From: CAMQRS01 sp964370645
Lineage (GTDB): Bacteria > Bacillota_I > Bacilli_A > Erysipelotrichales > Erysipelotrichaceae
Direction: 5' to 3'
Assembly (NCBI GenBank): GCA_964370645.1
Contig: CAYJJS010000008.1
Span: 1-59,473 of the forward strand
Length of the DNA: 59,473 nucleotides
Shown: positions 44,400 to 52,964 of the stretch, piece after piece
How the letters are laid out: each line of letters starts with the position of its first letter
How positions within the stretch are numbered: the first letter of the stretch is position 1
Translations under genes and position numbers: made by a program
Notes under the pieces: generated by a model
The model's database searches: none
Seen by the model: only the letters and a program-made list of their open reading frames with translations
What the model was told of the DNA's origin: nothing

Positions 44400-44423
44400 C
44401 TGATTAAGAAAAGAGGAGTCTTT

Positions 44424-44996
44424 ATGTTAAATTTTGAAGAATCGATATTGTATTATTGTGCACCTACTTTAGAAGGGGTAAAAGCATCAAGTATGTTTTC
44501 TATTCGTTTTCAAAATCAAACGAAAGAAGAAGCGTATTCACAATATTATAAGTGGAAGAAAAGATTACAATCACGTGGGGTATCTATTATAGTATTGAGC
44601 TACAAAGCAGTTACAAACACATTGCTTTTACTTGTTTATCGTGAAGAAAAATTGAGTACAGTAATAAATTCACCCAAGGTTTTAGATTATTTGATACAAA
44701 ATGGATATCCTGATACGAAAGAATTATCCATGTTGTTGGATCATGTATCAAAGCGTTGTCAAAATAATGATTCTTTCCCACATGAAATTGGCTTTTTTCT
44801 TGATTATCCAATACAGGATGTAATTGGTTTTATTGACAACAATGGGAATCACTTTACATGTAGCGGTTTGTGGAAATCTTATAGTGATCCACATATTGCC
44901 ACACAATTATTTGAGGTTATTCGTAATTGTACGAAACAATATTGGAAAAGGTATTATAATGGCAAATCACTTATGCAATTAATACCAATCATGTAA
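44424..44996 (+). CDS. DUF3793 family protein
   Basis: 190 aa, SD GAGGAG. Matches the DUF3793 layout: N-terminal LNFEESILYYCAPTLEGVKASSMF, a central IVLSYKAVTNTLLLLVYRE strand region, HEIGFFLDYPIQDVIGFI and a C-terminal Cys-Ser plus charged segment. The family is common next to flavodoxin genes in anaerobic Firmicutes. Function unknown; iron-box control suggests a role in low-iron adaptation, perhaps in haem or iron handling. Confidence 0.88.
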   Translation: MLNFEESILYYCAPTLEGVKASSMFSIRFQNQTKEEAYSQYYKWKKRLQSRGVSIIVLSYKAVTNTLLLLVYREEKLSTVINSPKVLDYLIQNGYPDTKELSMLLDHVSKRCQNNDSFPHEIGFFLDYPIQDVIGFIDNNGNHFTCSGLWKSYSDPHIATQLFEVIRNCTKQYWKRYYNGKSLMQLIPIM

Positions 44997-45011
44997 TAAG
45001 GAGGAAATGAC

Positions 45012-45434
45012 ATGAGTAAAGTAGCAGTAGTATATTGGAGTGGAACAGGGAATACAGAAGAAATGGCAAAATTGGTTTTGCAAGGAATAGAAGAAAAAGG
45101 GGCTGAAGCGACTTTGTATGTTGCTTCTGAATTCAATGCAGATGTGTTAAAAGACTATGATGCAATCGCTATGGGATGTCCATCGATGGGAGCAGAGGTG
45201 TTAGAAGAATGCGAATTTGAACCTATGTATCAATCGATTAGAAAATCTTTAGCCAATAAAAAGGTTGCTTTATTTGGATCTTATGGATGGGGTGATGGAG
45301 AATGGATGCGTAATTGGGAAGCGGATTGTAAGGCTGTTGGTGCTACTATAGTCCAGGAGTCAGTAATCGTATCTGGTGAGCCATTGGATGATACAAAAGT
45401 AGCTTGTATTTCATTAGGAAGTGCATTAGTATAA
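45012..45434 (+). CDS. Flavodoxin
   Basis: 140 aa, SD AAGGAGGAAA. FMN-binding P-loop SGTGNTEEMAK, the second loop GCPSMGAEVLEE, and the isoalloxazine loop GSYGWGDGEWM. A short-chain flavodoxin that replaces ferredoxin when iron is scarce, which fits its iron-box promoter shared with DUF3793. Confidence 0.96.
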   Translation: MSKVAVVYWSGTGNTEEMAKLVLQGIEEKGAEATLYVASEFNADVLKDYDAIAMGCPSMGAEVLEECEFEPMYQSIRKSLANKKVALFGSYGWGDGEWMRNWEADCKAVGATIVQESVIVSGEPLDDTKVACISLGSALV

Positions 45435-45463
45435 TTTAATAAGTGATGTTATTGTCAACAAAC

Positions 45464-45487
45464 AAAAAGGACGAATTTCGTCCTTTA
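45464..45487. terminator. Bidirectional terminator between flavodoxin and reductase genes
   Basis: AAAGGACG/CGTCCTTT stem with AATTT loop; A/T tracts on both sides. Confidence 0.85.
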
Positions 45488-47095
45488 TATTTTTTCTATG
45501 ATATCTAAGATTTCTGTGATTTTCTTTTTACCAAAATGCACATGAGTATCATTAATGATAAGACAAGGTACACTCATAATATTAAATGTTTGTTTCAGTT
45601 GTTCAAACTGTGATAAGTCATACATATCTAATGTAATAGCAGGATTCATAACTGCTATTTTTTGTGCAGCAATCACTAAGTCAGGACAATTTGTACAAGA
45701 TAGTGTAAGTGCTATTTTCATGTGTACAGGCTTTTGAATAGCCATAATTCGATTTGCATCTTCCTGCGCAATGGCTTGCCCTTTTCCTTGTGCATTGTAT
45801 AATCCAATAATAAATGAATTAAATTCATGGCCACCAGGAACACCATGGAAGGATACACCTTTATAAGTATTGTCTTCTCCATATATAGATATACAAGGCA
45901 AATCCGTTTGTAGACTCTCATCTTCCATACATTTAATTTTCTCATGTAAAGTAGAAAATTCTTGTACGAAAGAGAAAACCTCTTTAGATATTTCTCGTGT
46001 ATCTAGCTTATATTTTAAAGTTAGAGAATTTTCAAAACGTGCAAAAACACCTTGTAGTTCATTTCTTATTTCATTTGAAATGAAAGTGTCATTTGTACTG
46101 TTGCTTTCTTGCACGACTTCTTTTTCTACAACATGGTATTCTCGTTTTGGAAGATTCATTTTTTCATAACAATCTGCAATATATTTTTCTAATGAAGTTG
46201 CAGCACTAGCCCCATCAGAGACAGCGGTAACTACTTGACGAAGATCTTTAATACAAATATCACCCGCAGCATATACTCCTGCCATATTTGTTTTTTGGTT
46301 GTGATCTGTAATAATGTAATTTTGTGGATTACAAGAGATTATATTTGCAAACTTTTCGCTGGCAGGGACATACCCTGCAAACACAAATACACCAATCCCA
46401 CGTGAATCCTCAAATATAATTTCTTTATTTTGTTGAGTAAATACCGCTTTTTGTACAAAGTCATTCCCTTCAACCCGCTGTATAAACGCATTATAATAAA
46501 TTTCTATTTTTTCATGAGCCTTTACTTCATCGACAACATTACCTGTGCAAGTGAAATCATCAGTAATCATTAAGATATGTACTTTGGTGGCGAAACGCGT
46601 CAGAAAGATGGCTTCCTCGCAAGCCGCAAATCCACTACCAATCACAACAATTTCTTTACCTGCAAAAAATTCTCCATCGCAAGTAGCACAATAAGCAACT
46701 CCACGTCCTTTAAACTGTTCTTCTCCCTCGAATCCAATCATTCTTGGGGAAGCTCCTGTCGCGATGATGATTCCCAGTGTTAAGAAAGAACCTCTATCTG
46801 TTTTTACTTCATAAAATCCATTTTGAGTAGAAAATGATTTCGCTTCGGAAAGTAAGAATTCTGCTCCAAAATGTTGTGCTTGTTTTTGCATTTCTTTTGT
46901 TAATTCTTCTCCACTTGTCTCAAAGACACCAGGGTAGTTTACTACTTTTTCTGTAATGGTGATTTGACCACCAAACTTTTCTTTTTCTAATACTAGTGTT
47001 TTATATTTTGCTCTAGCCATATAAATAGCAGAAGAGAGCCCAGCCGGCCCTCCCCCAATTATTATGGCATCATAGAATTGAGTACTATCAACCAT
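45485..47095 (-). CDS. Domain-permuted AhpF-like peroxiredoxin reductase
   Basis: 536 aa. The N-terminal 310 residues are a thioredoxin-reductase flavoprotein: FAD motif GGGPAGL, active-site CATC (136-139), NAD(P) motif GSGFAACE, and AAGDI. After a linker (about 311-340) come two thioredoxin-like folds that match the AhpF N-terminal domain: GVPGGHEFNSFIIGLY (418-433) and redox CTNC (467-470) in LSCTNCPDLV. In usual AhpF this domain is at the front; here it is at the back. It probably passes electrons from NADH to the AhpC encoded just upstream. Confidence 0.9.
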   Translation of the reverse strand: MVDSTQFYDAIIIGGGPAGLSSAIYMARAKYKTLVLEKEKFGGQITITEKVVNYPGVFETSGEELTKEMQKQAQHFGAEFLLSEAKSFSTQNGFYEVKTDRGSFLTLGIIIATGASPRMIGFEGEEQFKGRGVAYCATCDGEFFAGKEIVVIGSGFAACEEAIFLTRFATKVHILMITDDFTCTGNVVDEVKAHEKIEIYYNAFIQRVEGNDFVQKAVFTQQNKEIIFEDSRGIGVFVFAGYVPASEKFANIISCNPQNYIITDHNQKTNMAGVYAAGDICIKDLRQVVTAVSDGASAATSLEKYIADCYEKMNLPKREYHVVEKEVVQESNSTNDTFISNEIRNELQGVFARFENSLTLKYKLDTREISKEVFSFVQEFSTLHEKIKCMEDESLQTDLPCISIYGEDNTYKGVSFHGVPGGHEFNSFIIGLYNAQGKGQAIAQEDANRIMAIQKPVHMKIALTLSCTNCPDLVIAAQKIAVMNPAITLDMYDLSQFEQLKQTFNIMSVPCLIINDTHVHFGKKKITEILDIIEKI

Positions 47096-47104
47096 ATGTG
47101 TCTC

Positions 47105-47668
47105 CTATAACATTCCAACTAAGTCTAGTGTCGGCTTCAGTGTTTTTGCTCCAGGTTGCCATTTAGCAGGACAAACTTCGTCACCGTGTGCATCTACAAA
47201 TTGCAATGCTTGCACTCTTCTTAATAGCTCATCTGCATTTCTACCTACATTTCCTGCAATCACTTCATACGCTACAATTTGTCCTTGTGGATTTACAACA
47301 AAAGTTCCACGCTCACTAATTCCAGCATCTTCGATCATAACATCAAAAAATCTAGCTAATGTAGCAGTAGGATCTGCTAGCATTGGGTATTGAATTTTTT
47401 TAATTGTTTCAGAAGCATCATGCCATGCTTTATGTACAAAGTGTGTATCACAAGATACAGAATAAATCTCACAACCAATTTCTTTAAACGTTTCATATTT
47501 ATTTGCTAAATCTTCAAGTTCGGTAGGACAAACGAATGTGAAATCCGCTGGGTAGAAGAAAAATACCCCCCATTTACCTAACACATCTTCTTTTGTTATT
47601 GTTTTGAATGCGTTATCTACATACGCTTCCACTTTAAAATCTAATATTTCTTTTCCAATCATTGACAT
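47105..47668 (-). CDS. ahpC: Alkyl hydroperoxide reductase subunit C (peroxiredoxin)
   Basis: 187 aa from the ATG at 47668 (GGAGG at 7 bases); the frame is open up to 47722 but without SD. Peroxidatic C47 in TFVCPTE, resolving C166 in VCPAKW, and SVDTHFVHKAWHD-like second block as in typical 2-Cys AhpC. It reduces H2O2 and organic peroxides. Followed by its reductase 9 bases later, forming an ahpC-ahpF operon. Confidence 0.96.
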   Translation of the reverse strand: MSMIGKEILDFKVEAYVDNAFKTITKEDVLGKWGVFFFYPADFTFVCPTELEDLANKYETFKEIGCEIYSVSCDTHFVHKAWHDASETIKKIQYPMLADPTATLARFFDVMIEDAGISERGTFVVNPQGQIVAYEVIAGNVGRNADELLRRVQALQFVDAHGDEVCPAKWQPGAKTLKPTLDLVGML

Positions 47669-47698
47669 ATAATTTCCTCCAGTGTCTATCTTTATTTG

Positions 47699-47714
47699 GT
47701 TAGCAATAACTAAC
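47699..47714. promoter_or_regulatory. GTTAG-N6-CTAAC dyad upstream of ahpC
   Basis: A 5-bp perfect inverted repeat centred about 38 bases upstream of the ahpC ATG. It shares TTAG-N6-CTAA with the iron box at 44382 but is otherwise weak. It may be an operator; no PerR-type box was found. Confidence 0.3.
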
Positions 47715-47818
47715 AAGTTCAATATACCATAAAGTACTAGGGCTTTCCACTTTGGTGCTCATAATTTATTGATAACATTTATAGTATGCTCCAGAAGTAT
47801 ACACATATGCGAAAGTAA

Positions 47819-47837
47819 TTCACATATTGTTCACATA
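47819..47837 (+). promoter_or_regulatory. TTCACATA direct repeat upstream of the FtsX-type operon
   Basis: Two copies of TTCACATA, 11 bp apart (47819 and 47830), with a further CACATA at 47802. Same-face spacing suggests a response-regulator or activator site about 60 bp before the permease gene. Low confidence. Confidence 0.25.
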
Positions 47838-47894
47838 ACCTACAACTTACTGTCATATTGCTTCGTTATACTGAAGTAGAAATGGAGGAATATT

Positions 47895-49340
47895 ATGTAT
47901 ATTATTAAAAACGCATTGCGAAATATTAGCAAAATGAGAGGGAGAAGTTTTCTAATTTTTATCATTGTACTAGTCATTTCTACTTCTGCTTGTATTGCTT
48001 TAGGAATACAAGGGAGTGCTGAACAAGCAAAAGAAGTTGCATTTGAAAACATGGAAATTAGTGCACAAATTAGTGTGGATCGCTCATCCATGATGGAAGG
48101 GGAAATGGATCCATCTAATATGGAAGATATGATGGGTCAATTGATGCAAACATTGCCATTAGAAGATGCCATCACATATGGTGAAGCAGATGAGGTTTCT
48201 AATTTTTACTACACTTCTACAAGTGATATAAATGTATTGGACTTACAAGCGTATGAGAGTACAGAGTTTGGTGGAATGGATCGTCAACCGATGGGTGGTA
48301 TGATGGGTGACTCAGTGAGTATGGGTTCATACACATTACAAGGAAGTAGTTCCTATGATGCAATGACACAATTTCAAGATGGGACTTTACAAGTGCTTGA
48401 AGGAGAAGTGTTTGATATAGAAAGTGATGCAATTGAGGTACTTATTAGTGAAGAAATTGCATATTTAAATACTTTGGAAGTTGGAGACAGTATACAGTTA
48501 CAAAGTAGTGGTGATGAAAGTGTTTTGATAGAAGCAAACATTGTTGGAACTTTTGCTTGTGAGACAAGCGATCAATTCGCAAATCAAATATTTGTTTCAC
48601 AATTAGCTTTTGATGCAATTGTGGATACATTAGCTACTTCAGGTATTGAAGCAAGAGTACAAAATAGTCCAACCTATATTTTTTCAAATATTGATGATTA
48701 TGAAGCATTTGAAGAGGCTGCTATTCATTTAGGTTTGGATGAAGAATTATATACGATTAGCTCACAAGATGTGGTTGCATTTGAGCAAAGTCTAGTGCCA
48801 TTAAATAGCTTATCACAATTTGTGCTTACTTTCTTAATTGTGGTGTTAGTAATTGGAGCAGCAATTCTGGCTTTATTTAATGTATTTATTATTCGTGAAA
48901 GAAAGTATGAAATTGGAGTACTATCGGCAATGGGTATGAAAAAAGGAAAAGTAGCTTCTCAATTTATTGCGGAAAACATTATTATTTGTACACTTGCAAT
49001 TGTTTGTAGTATTGGAGTGGGTAGTGTCATTGCAACACCGATTGGTGAGAGCTTATTAGAAGGTCAAATTGAGAGTGTTGAAGCCGAGGCTACAAATGTA
49101 CAAAGTAACTTTGGTATGCGTGGTGAAGGCGGTATGGGAAATATGAGTGGGCCAAGTGGTGCATCTATGCCAGGAATGACTGAAACAACATCATATATTG
49201 AAGATATTGAGTTTGGATTAGATGCGACATTATTGGCGCAACTGATTGCAATTGGATTGGCGTTATCGCTAGTAACGAGTGGGATTTCAATCATTACGAT
49301 TTTACGATATGAGCCACTAAAAATATTGAGTGAAAGGTAA
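47895..49340 (+). CDS. FtsX-like ABC permease with Met-rich extracellular regions
   Basis: 481 aa, SD TGGAGGAAT. TM1 (about 17-38), a large extracellular MacB-PCD-like domain (about 40-300), then three TMs (about 313-337, 358-382, 450-472) as in FtsX/MacB proteins. Two Met/Gly/acid-rich stretches stand out: MMEGEMDPSNMEDMMGQL (about 57-74) and MRGEGGMGNMSG with GASMPGMT before the last helix. Pairs with the LolD-like ATPase that overlaps its stop; probably exports or extracts a lipid or peptide, or acts as a mechanotransmitter. Confidence 0.92.
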   Translation: MYIIKNALRNISKMRGRSFLIFIIVLVISTSACIALGIQGSAEQAKEVAFENMEISAQISVDRSSMMEGEMDPSNMEDMMGQLMQTLPLEDAITYGEADEVSNFYYTSTSDINVLDLQAYESTEFGGMDRQPMGGMMGDSVSMGSYTLQGSSSYDAMTQFQDGTLQVLEGEVFDIESDAIEVLISEEIAYLNTLEVGDSIQLQSSGDESVLIEANIVGTFACETSDQFANQIFVSQLAFDAIVDTLATSGIEARVQNSPTYIFSNIDDYEAFEEAAIHLGLDEELYTISSQDVVAFEQSLVPLNSLSQFVLTFLIVVLVIGAAILALFNVFIIRERKYEIGVLSAMGMKKGKVASQFIAENIIICTLAIVCSIGVGSVIATPIGESLLEGQIESVEAEATNVQSNFGMRGEGGMGNMSGPSGASMPGMTETTSYIEDIEFGLDATLLAQLIAIGLALSLVTSGISIITILRYEPLKILSER

Positions 49341-50023
49341 TGGTGGAAAAGATGAGTGTATTTCGATTAGAAAATTTAAGTTATACGTATGACAAGAAAA
49401 AATACGTATTACAAAATTGTAATTATGAATTTGAAAAAGGAAAAGTATATGCGATTTTAGGTAAATCTGGAGCTGGGAAGACAACTTTGTTGTCATTGCT
49501 TTCTAAGATTACCAAGCCGACAAGTGGAAGTATTTTTTATGAAGAAAAAAATGTATCTACAATGAATCAATATGAATATCGTAGTAAATATGTGGGTGTT
49601 ATATTTCAATCATACAATTTGTTGCAACACTTAAATGCATTAGAGAATGTGCAACTAGGCATGGATATTAGCGGAAAGAAAATAGCAAATAAAAAAGAAG
49701 TAGCTGTTCAAATGTTGCATGAAGTTGGATTGCATGATGAATTAATGAAGCGTCGTGTATTAAAACTTTCTGGAGGAGAGCAACAAAGAGTTGCGATTGC
49801 AAGAACGCTATCTTCTAGCCCAGATGTAATTTTGGCAGATGAACCAACCGGGAATTTAGATGGTGCAACACAAGATGAGATAATGAAAATATTCAAAAAT
49901 CTTGCACATAAACAAGACAAATGTATCATTATTGTAACGCATTCACAGGCAGTAGCGAAACAAGCGGATGTTTGCTTTGAGTTAAAAAATGTACAGAAAA
50001 AAACTAATATAGAAGGGGCATAA
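49340..50023 (+). CDS. ABC transporter ATP-binding protein, MacB/LolD type
   Basis: 227 aa from ATG 49340 (TAATG overlap with the permease); ATG 49352 (MSVFRLENL) is an alternative start of similar quality. Walker A GKSGAGKTTL, Q-loop FQSYNLLQHL, signature LSGGEQQRVAIARTL, Walker B VILADEPTGNLDG, H-loop VTHSQ. Drives the FtsX-like permease. Confidence 0.95.
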   Translation: MVEKMSVFRLENLSYTYDKKKYVLQNCNYEFEKGKVYAILGKSGAGKTTLLSLLSKITKPTSGSIFYEEKNVSTMNQYEYRSKYVGVIFQSYNLLQHLNALENVQLGMDISGKKIANKKEVAVQMLHEVGLHDELMKRRVLKLSGGEQQRVAIARTLSSSPDVILADEPTGNLDGATQDEIMKIFKNLAHKQDKCIIIVTHSQAVAKQADVCFELKNVQKKTNIEGA

Positions 50024-50024
50024 C

Positions 50025-51701
50025 ATGAAACGAAGGCAAAGAAATCGCATACTGTGTGGTGGTTGTATTATATTAGTAGCAATATTTAGTATTGTGTTTC
50101 TAATACAACCTAAGGAAGTAGTAGAGGAAGAAATTGATACTGTTGTAGAGGATGTGCAGAGTCGAGAGATTGATGTTGAGGTGAAAACCATTGCGTTAGA
50201 TACGAGTGAACAAGCATTTACTTACTATGATGTAGCTGTACAAGATCTCATTCAAAGTCAAATTGACTTATATAATGAGGAGAATATTGGGATTGATGAT
50301 ATGACCTTATTATTTAACCCATATGGGACAAATACAACTGGATTATATGTATATTTCAATGTAGCAGATATTACGGGCGTGACGTATACAATTGATACAC
50401 AAGGCTATGAAAGTTATTCACAAAGTGTAAAGATGGATGAATATGAAGAGCATGTAGAGTTTCAGTTGATTGGACTTGTGGCAGGAATGGAAAATACCAT
50501 TACTTTACATTGTTATGAAGGAGATCAAATGGTTGAGAGTGTAAGCTTTCAAGTAAATGCACCTGCTCTACAAGGTGGATATGTGAATCAAGTAGAGGTT
50601 GATTGTGTGGATTATGAAGCAATTAGTGATGGACTGTATGCTTTGCTGGGACTTAATTTTACTTATGAAGGATATACGTATTTAATAGATAAGTATGGGG
50701 TTGTAAGAATGGAACATGCGTATGATGGAGATATTAGTGAAACCATTTTATTTCATGAAGATACGTATGTGATTACAACAGATATATCAAATATGGCAAG
50801 AATTAATAACCTAGGTAAAGTGATACAAACATATGATTTAGAAGAGTATGAAATCCACCATGATTATACCATTAATGAATACAATGAAATCATTGTCTTG
50901 GTTAGTGATCCAAACTCTGATGCTGTAGAAGACCAAATTGTTTCTGTAGATATAGAGAGTGGTGAGGTTTCACTTCTGTTAGATTTGGGTGATGTATTTA
51001 CGGATTATAAGGAAATGACGAATGTATTTGGTGTAGATTCCATTTGGCAACAATATGTAGGTCAATTGGATTGGATGCACATTAACTCGATACAGCTCGT
51101 GGATACAGATTCGATGATATTAAGCAGTCGTGAAACGAATACAATTATTAAGTTATCAAATATTTATGATCAAGCACAAATTGAGTATTTGATTTCTGAT
51201 GAAGCAATTTGGGAAGATACGGAGTATGAAAAATACTCGTACACCCAAGTAGGAGATTTTGTAGCACAGGCTGGACAGCACACAGTTACGTATTTGGAAG
51301 ATGAAAGCCTAGAGGATGGCCAATACTATTTATATATGTATAATAATAATTACTATAATTATGAAAGTAGAAGTTCTTACTTAGGAAGTATTGTGGGGGC
51401 TGAGACTAGTTTTAATAGTGATGATCGTTTAAACAGTATGTATTATAAGTATTTAGTAGATGAGAATGAAAAAACATTCACCTTGGTTGAAGAAATACCT
51501 GTAAGTTATTCTTCGATTGTTTCAAGTACACAGTTGTATGAAGATGAAATCATTATCAATAGCGGTATGAATAAACAATTTTATGTGTATGATGAAAATC
51601 ACGAATTATTGGCTACGTATTCTTATGATGATGAAGCACAAAGCATATATTTGGGGTATCGTGTCTTTAAGTATTCTTTTGAAGGTTTTTACTTTTCGTA
51701 A
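50025..51701 (+). CDS. Membrane-anchored arylsulfate sulfotransferase-like protein
   Basis: 558 aa, SD AGAAGGGG, one base after the ATPase. N-terminal anchor (about 9-28) then an acidic linker, a beta-sandwich region (about 60-180) and a six-bladed propeller-like domain. The ASST active-site positions are visible: HHD (278-280), DWMHINS with H352, SSRETNTI with R369, and GQHT with H419, the likely sulfo-acceptor. It would move a sulfuryl group between phenolic compounds outside the cell. Possible disulfide partners C163 and C194. Coupling with an ABC exporter is unusual. Confidence 0.85.
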   Translation: MKRRQRNRILCGGCIILVAIFSIVFLIQPKEVVEEEIDTVVEDVQSREIDVEVKTIALDTSEQAFTYYDVAVQDLIQSQIDLYNEENIGIDDMTLLFNPYGTNTTGLYVYFNVADITGVTYTIDTQGYESYSQSVKMDEYEEHVEFQLIGLVAGMENTITLHCYEGDQMVESVSFQVNAPALQGGYVNQVEVDCVDYEAISDGLYALLGLNFTYEGYTYLIDKYGVVRMEHAYDGDISETILFHEDTYVITTDISNMARINNLGKVIQTYDLEEYEIHHDYTINEYNEIIVLVSDPNSDAVEDQIVSVDIESGEVSLLLDLGDVFTDYKEMTNVFGVDSIWQQYVGQLDWMHINSIQLVDTDSMILSSRETNTIIKLSNIYDQAQIEYLISDEAIWEDTEYEKYSYTQVGDFVAQAGQHTVTYLEDESLEDGQYYLYMYNNNYYNYESRSSYLGSIVGAETSFNSDDRLNSMYYKYLVDENEKTFTLVEEIPVSYSSIVSSTQLYEDEIIINSGMNKQFYVYDENHELLATYSYDDEAQSIYLGYRVFKYSFEGFYFS

Positions 51702-51712
51702 AACAAATTGTA

Positions 51713-51741
51713 TCCCACAGTGATAACACTGTGGGATTTTT
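51713..51741 (+). terminator. Terminator of the FtsX/ASST operon
   Basis: TCCCACAGTG/CACTGTGGGA stem with ATAA loop and T run. Confidence 0.92.
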
Positions 51742-51855
51742 ATGAACATATTCGTGAAAAAATGCACAAATTAGTATAAATACACAAAAATAAGATATTT
51801 TATCATTTCCATTCGTTCGTTTTTTTGGTATCGTATATAATTGAGAGGTGAAATT

Positions 51856-52884
51856 ATGGATGCAAAACTAAAAAAGAAGTTAACCAGCAGTTTAATACAC
51901 GCTGCAAAAATAGGTGTGGGTAGTAGTATAGCTATTTATATTGCCACTTTGATGCAGTTACAATTTGCAACATCTGCTGGAATCATTACGCTACTTACCT
52001 TGTTGACAACAAAGATTGAAACGTTGCGTTTATCTTTGTATCGATTGCTGTCTTTTATCTTTTCGATGGGAATTGCTATGATTATGACAAATCAAGGAAT
52101 GAGTATTTGGGTTCTTTATGGAGTATATATATTCTTTGTAGTATTTTTCTCTAATTGGTTAGGGTGGTTTGCTACGATATCCGTAAACGCTGTTATAGGT
52201 ACACATTTTTTAAGTACATTAGATTTTAGCTTAGATTTTTTATTAAATGAATTTTTACTTGTTATTATTGGTGTGGCAATTGCGATATTGTTTAATGCGT
52301 TTACATCTAGTAATCGATTGGAGCAGCGTTTGATTCATAATATTGAATATACGGAGCGACGACTAGATCATATACTAGAGGATTTAACGAAATATTTGAA
52401 GAAGGAAAAAGTGGAACGTAATGTTTGGGATAATGTTATTGAGTTAGAAAGTTTCATTGAGCATTTTATTGAACAATCTTATGAATTTCAAAATAATACT
52501 TTTAAAAAGGATAAAGATTACTACGTGCATTATTTTGAAATGCGTTCTTCGCAATGTCAAGTGTTGCATAACTTACACTATAATATTAAAGAGATTCGTC
52601 ATAAACCAAAAGAAGCTTTAGTTGTAGCGGGGTATATTATTTACATTCGTCAGTTTATTTTTGATATTGTGGATCCAGAAGAGCAAATTGAAATCTTGGA
52701 AGAGATGTTCACTGCTATGAAAAGAGAAGCTCTTCCAACTACGCAAGCACAATTAGAGGCAAGGGTTAACTTATATCATATTTTGATGGATATAGAAGAG
52801 TTCTTAGTATTTAAGAGACGTTTTGTTCGTTCGATTGGTGAACAGGCAAGTGGAATTGATATAGATGAATATGTAAAATCTTAA
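51856..52884 (+). CDS. Aromatic-acid exporter family protein (ArAE/DUF939)
   Basis: 342 aa from ATG 51856 (AGAGGTGA upstream; the upstream in-frame TTG lacks spacing). Four to five TM helices in the N-terminal 145 residues, including the family-typical KIGVGSSIAIYIATLMQLQF segment, then a long helical cytosolic domain (about 150-340) with a coiled-coil-like region. Likely a small-molecule efflux component; substrate unknown. Confidence 0.88.
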   Translation: MDAKLKKKLTSSLIHAAKIGVGSSIAIYIATLMQLQFATSAGIITLLTLLTTKIETLRLSLYRLLSFIFSMGIAMIMTNQGMSIWVLYGVYIFFVVFFSNWLGWFATISVNAVIGTHFLSTLDFSLDFLLNEFLLVIIGVAIAILFNAFTSSNRLEQRLIHNIEYTERRLDHILEDLTKYLKKEKVERNVWDNVIELESFIEHFIEQSYEFQNNTFKKDKDYYVHYFEMRSSQCQVLHNLHYNIKEIRHKPKEALVVAGYIIYIRQFIFDIVDPEEQIEILEEMFTAMKREALPTTQAQLEARVNLYHILMDIEEFLVFKRRFVRSIGEQASGIDIDEYVKS

Positions 52885-52911
52885 AATAAAGGCTTTTTGC
52901 CTTTATTTTTA
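52883..52911 (+). terminator. Terminator after the ArAE gene
   Basis: AAAATAAAGGC/GCCTTTATTTT stem, T run. Confidence 0.88.
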
Positions 52912-52920
52912 TTTGTCATC

Positions 52921-52948
52921 TTGACAAAGTGTAGAAGCAATTTATACT
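52921..52948 (+). promoter_or_regulatory. Promoter of the diacylglycerol-kinase-like gene
   Basis: Perfect TTGACA (52921-52926), 16-bp spacer, TATACT (52943-52948). Confidence 0.75.
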
Positions 52949-52964
52949 TAAAGTGAGGTATTAT

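Noticed and set aside
47669..47760. PerR or Fur box for ahpC
   Set aside because: No TTATAATNATTATAA-like sequence was found; only the short GTTAG-N6-CTAAC dyad is present.
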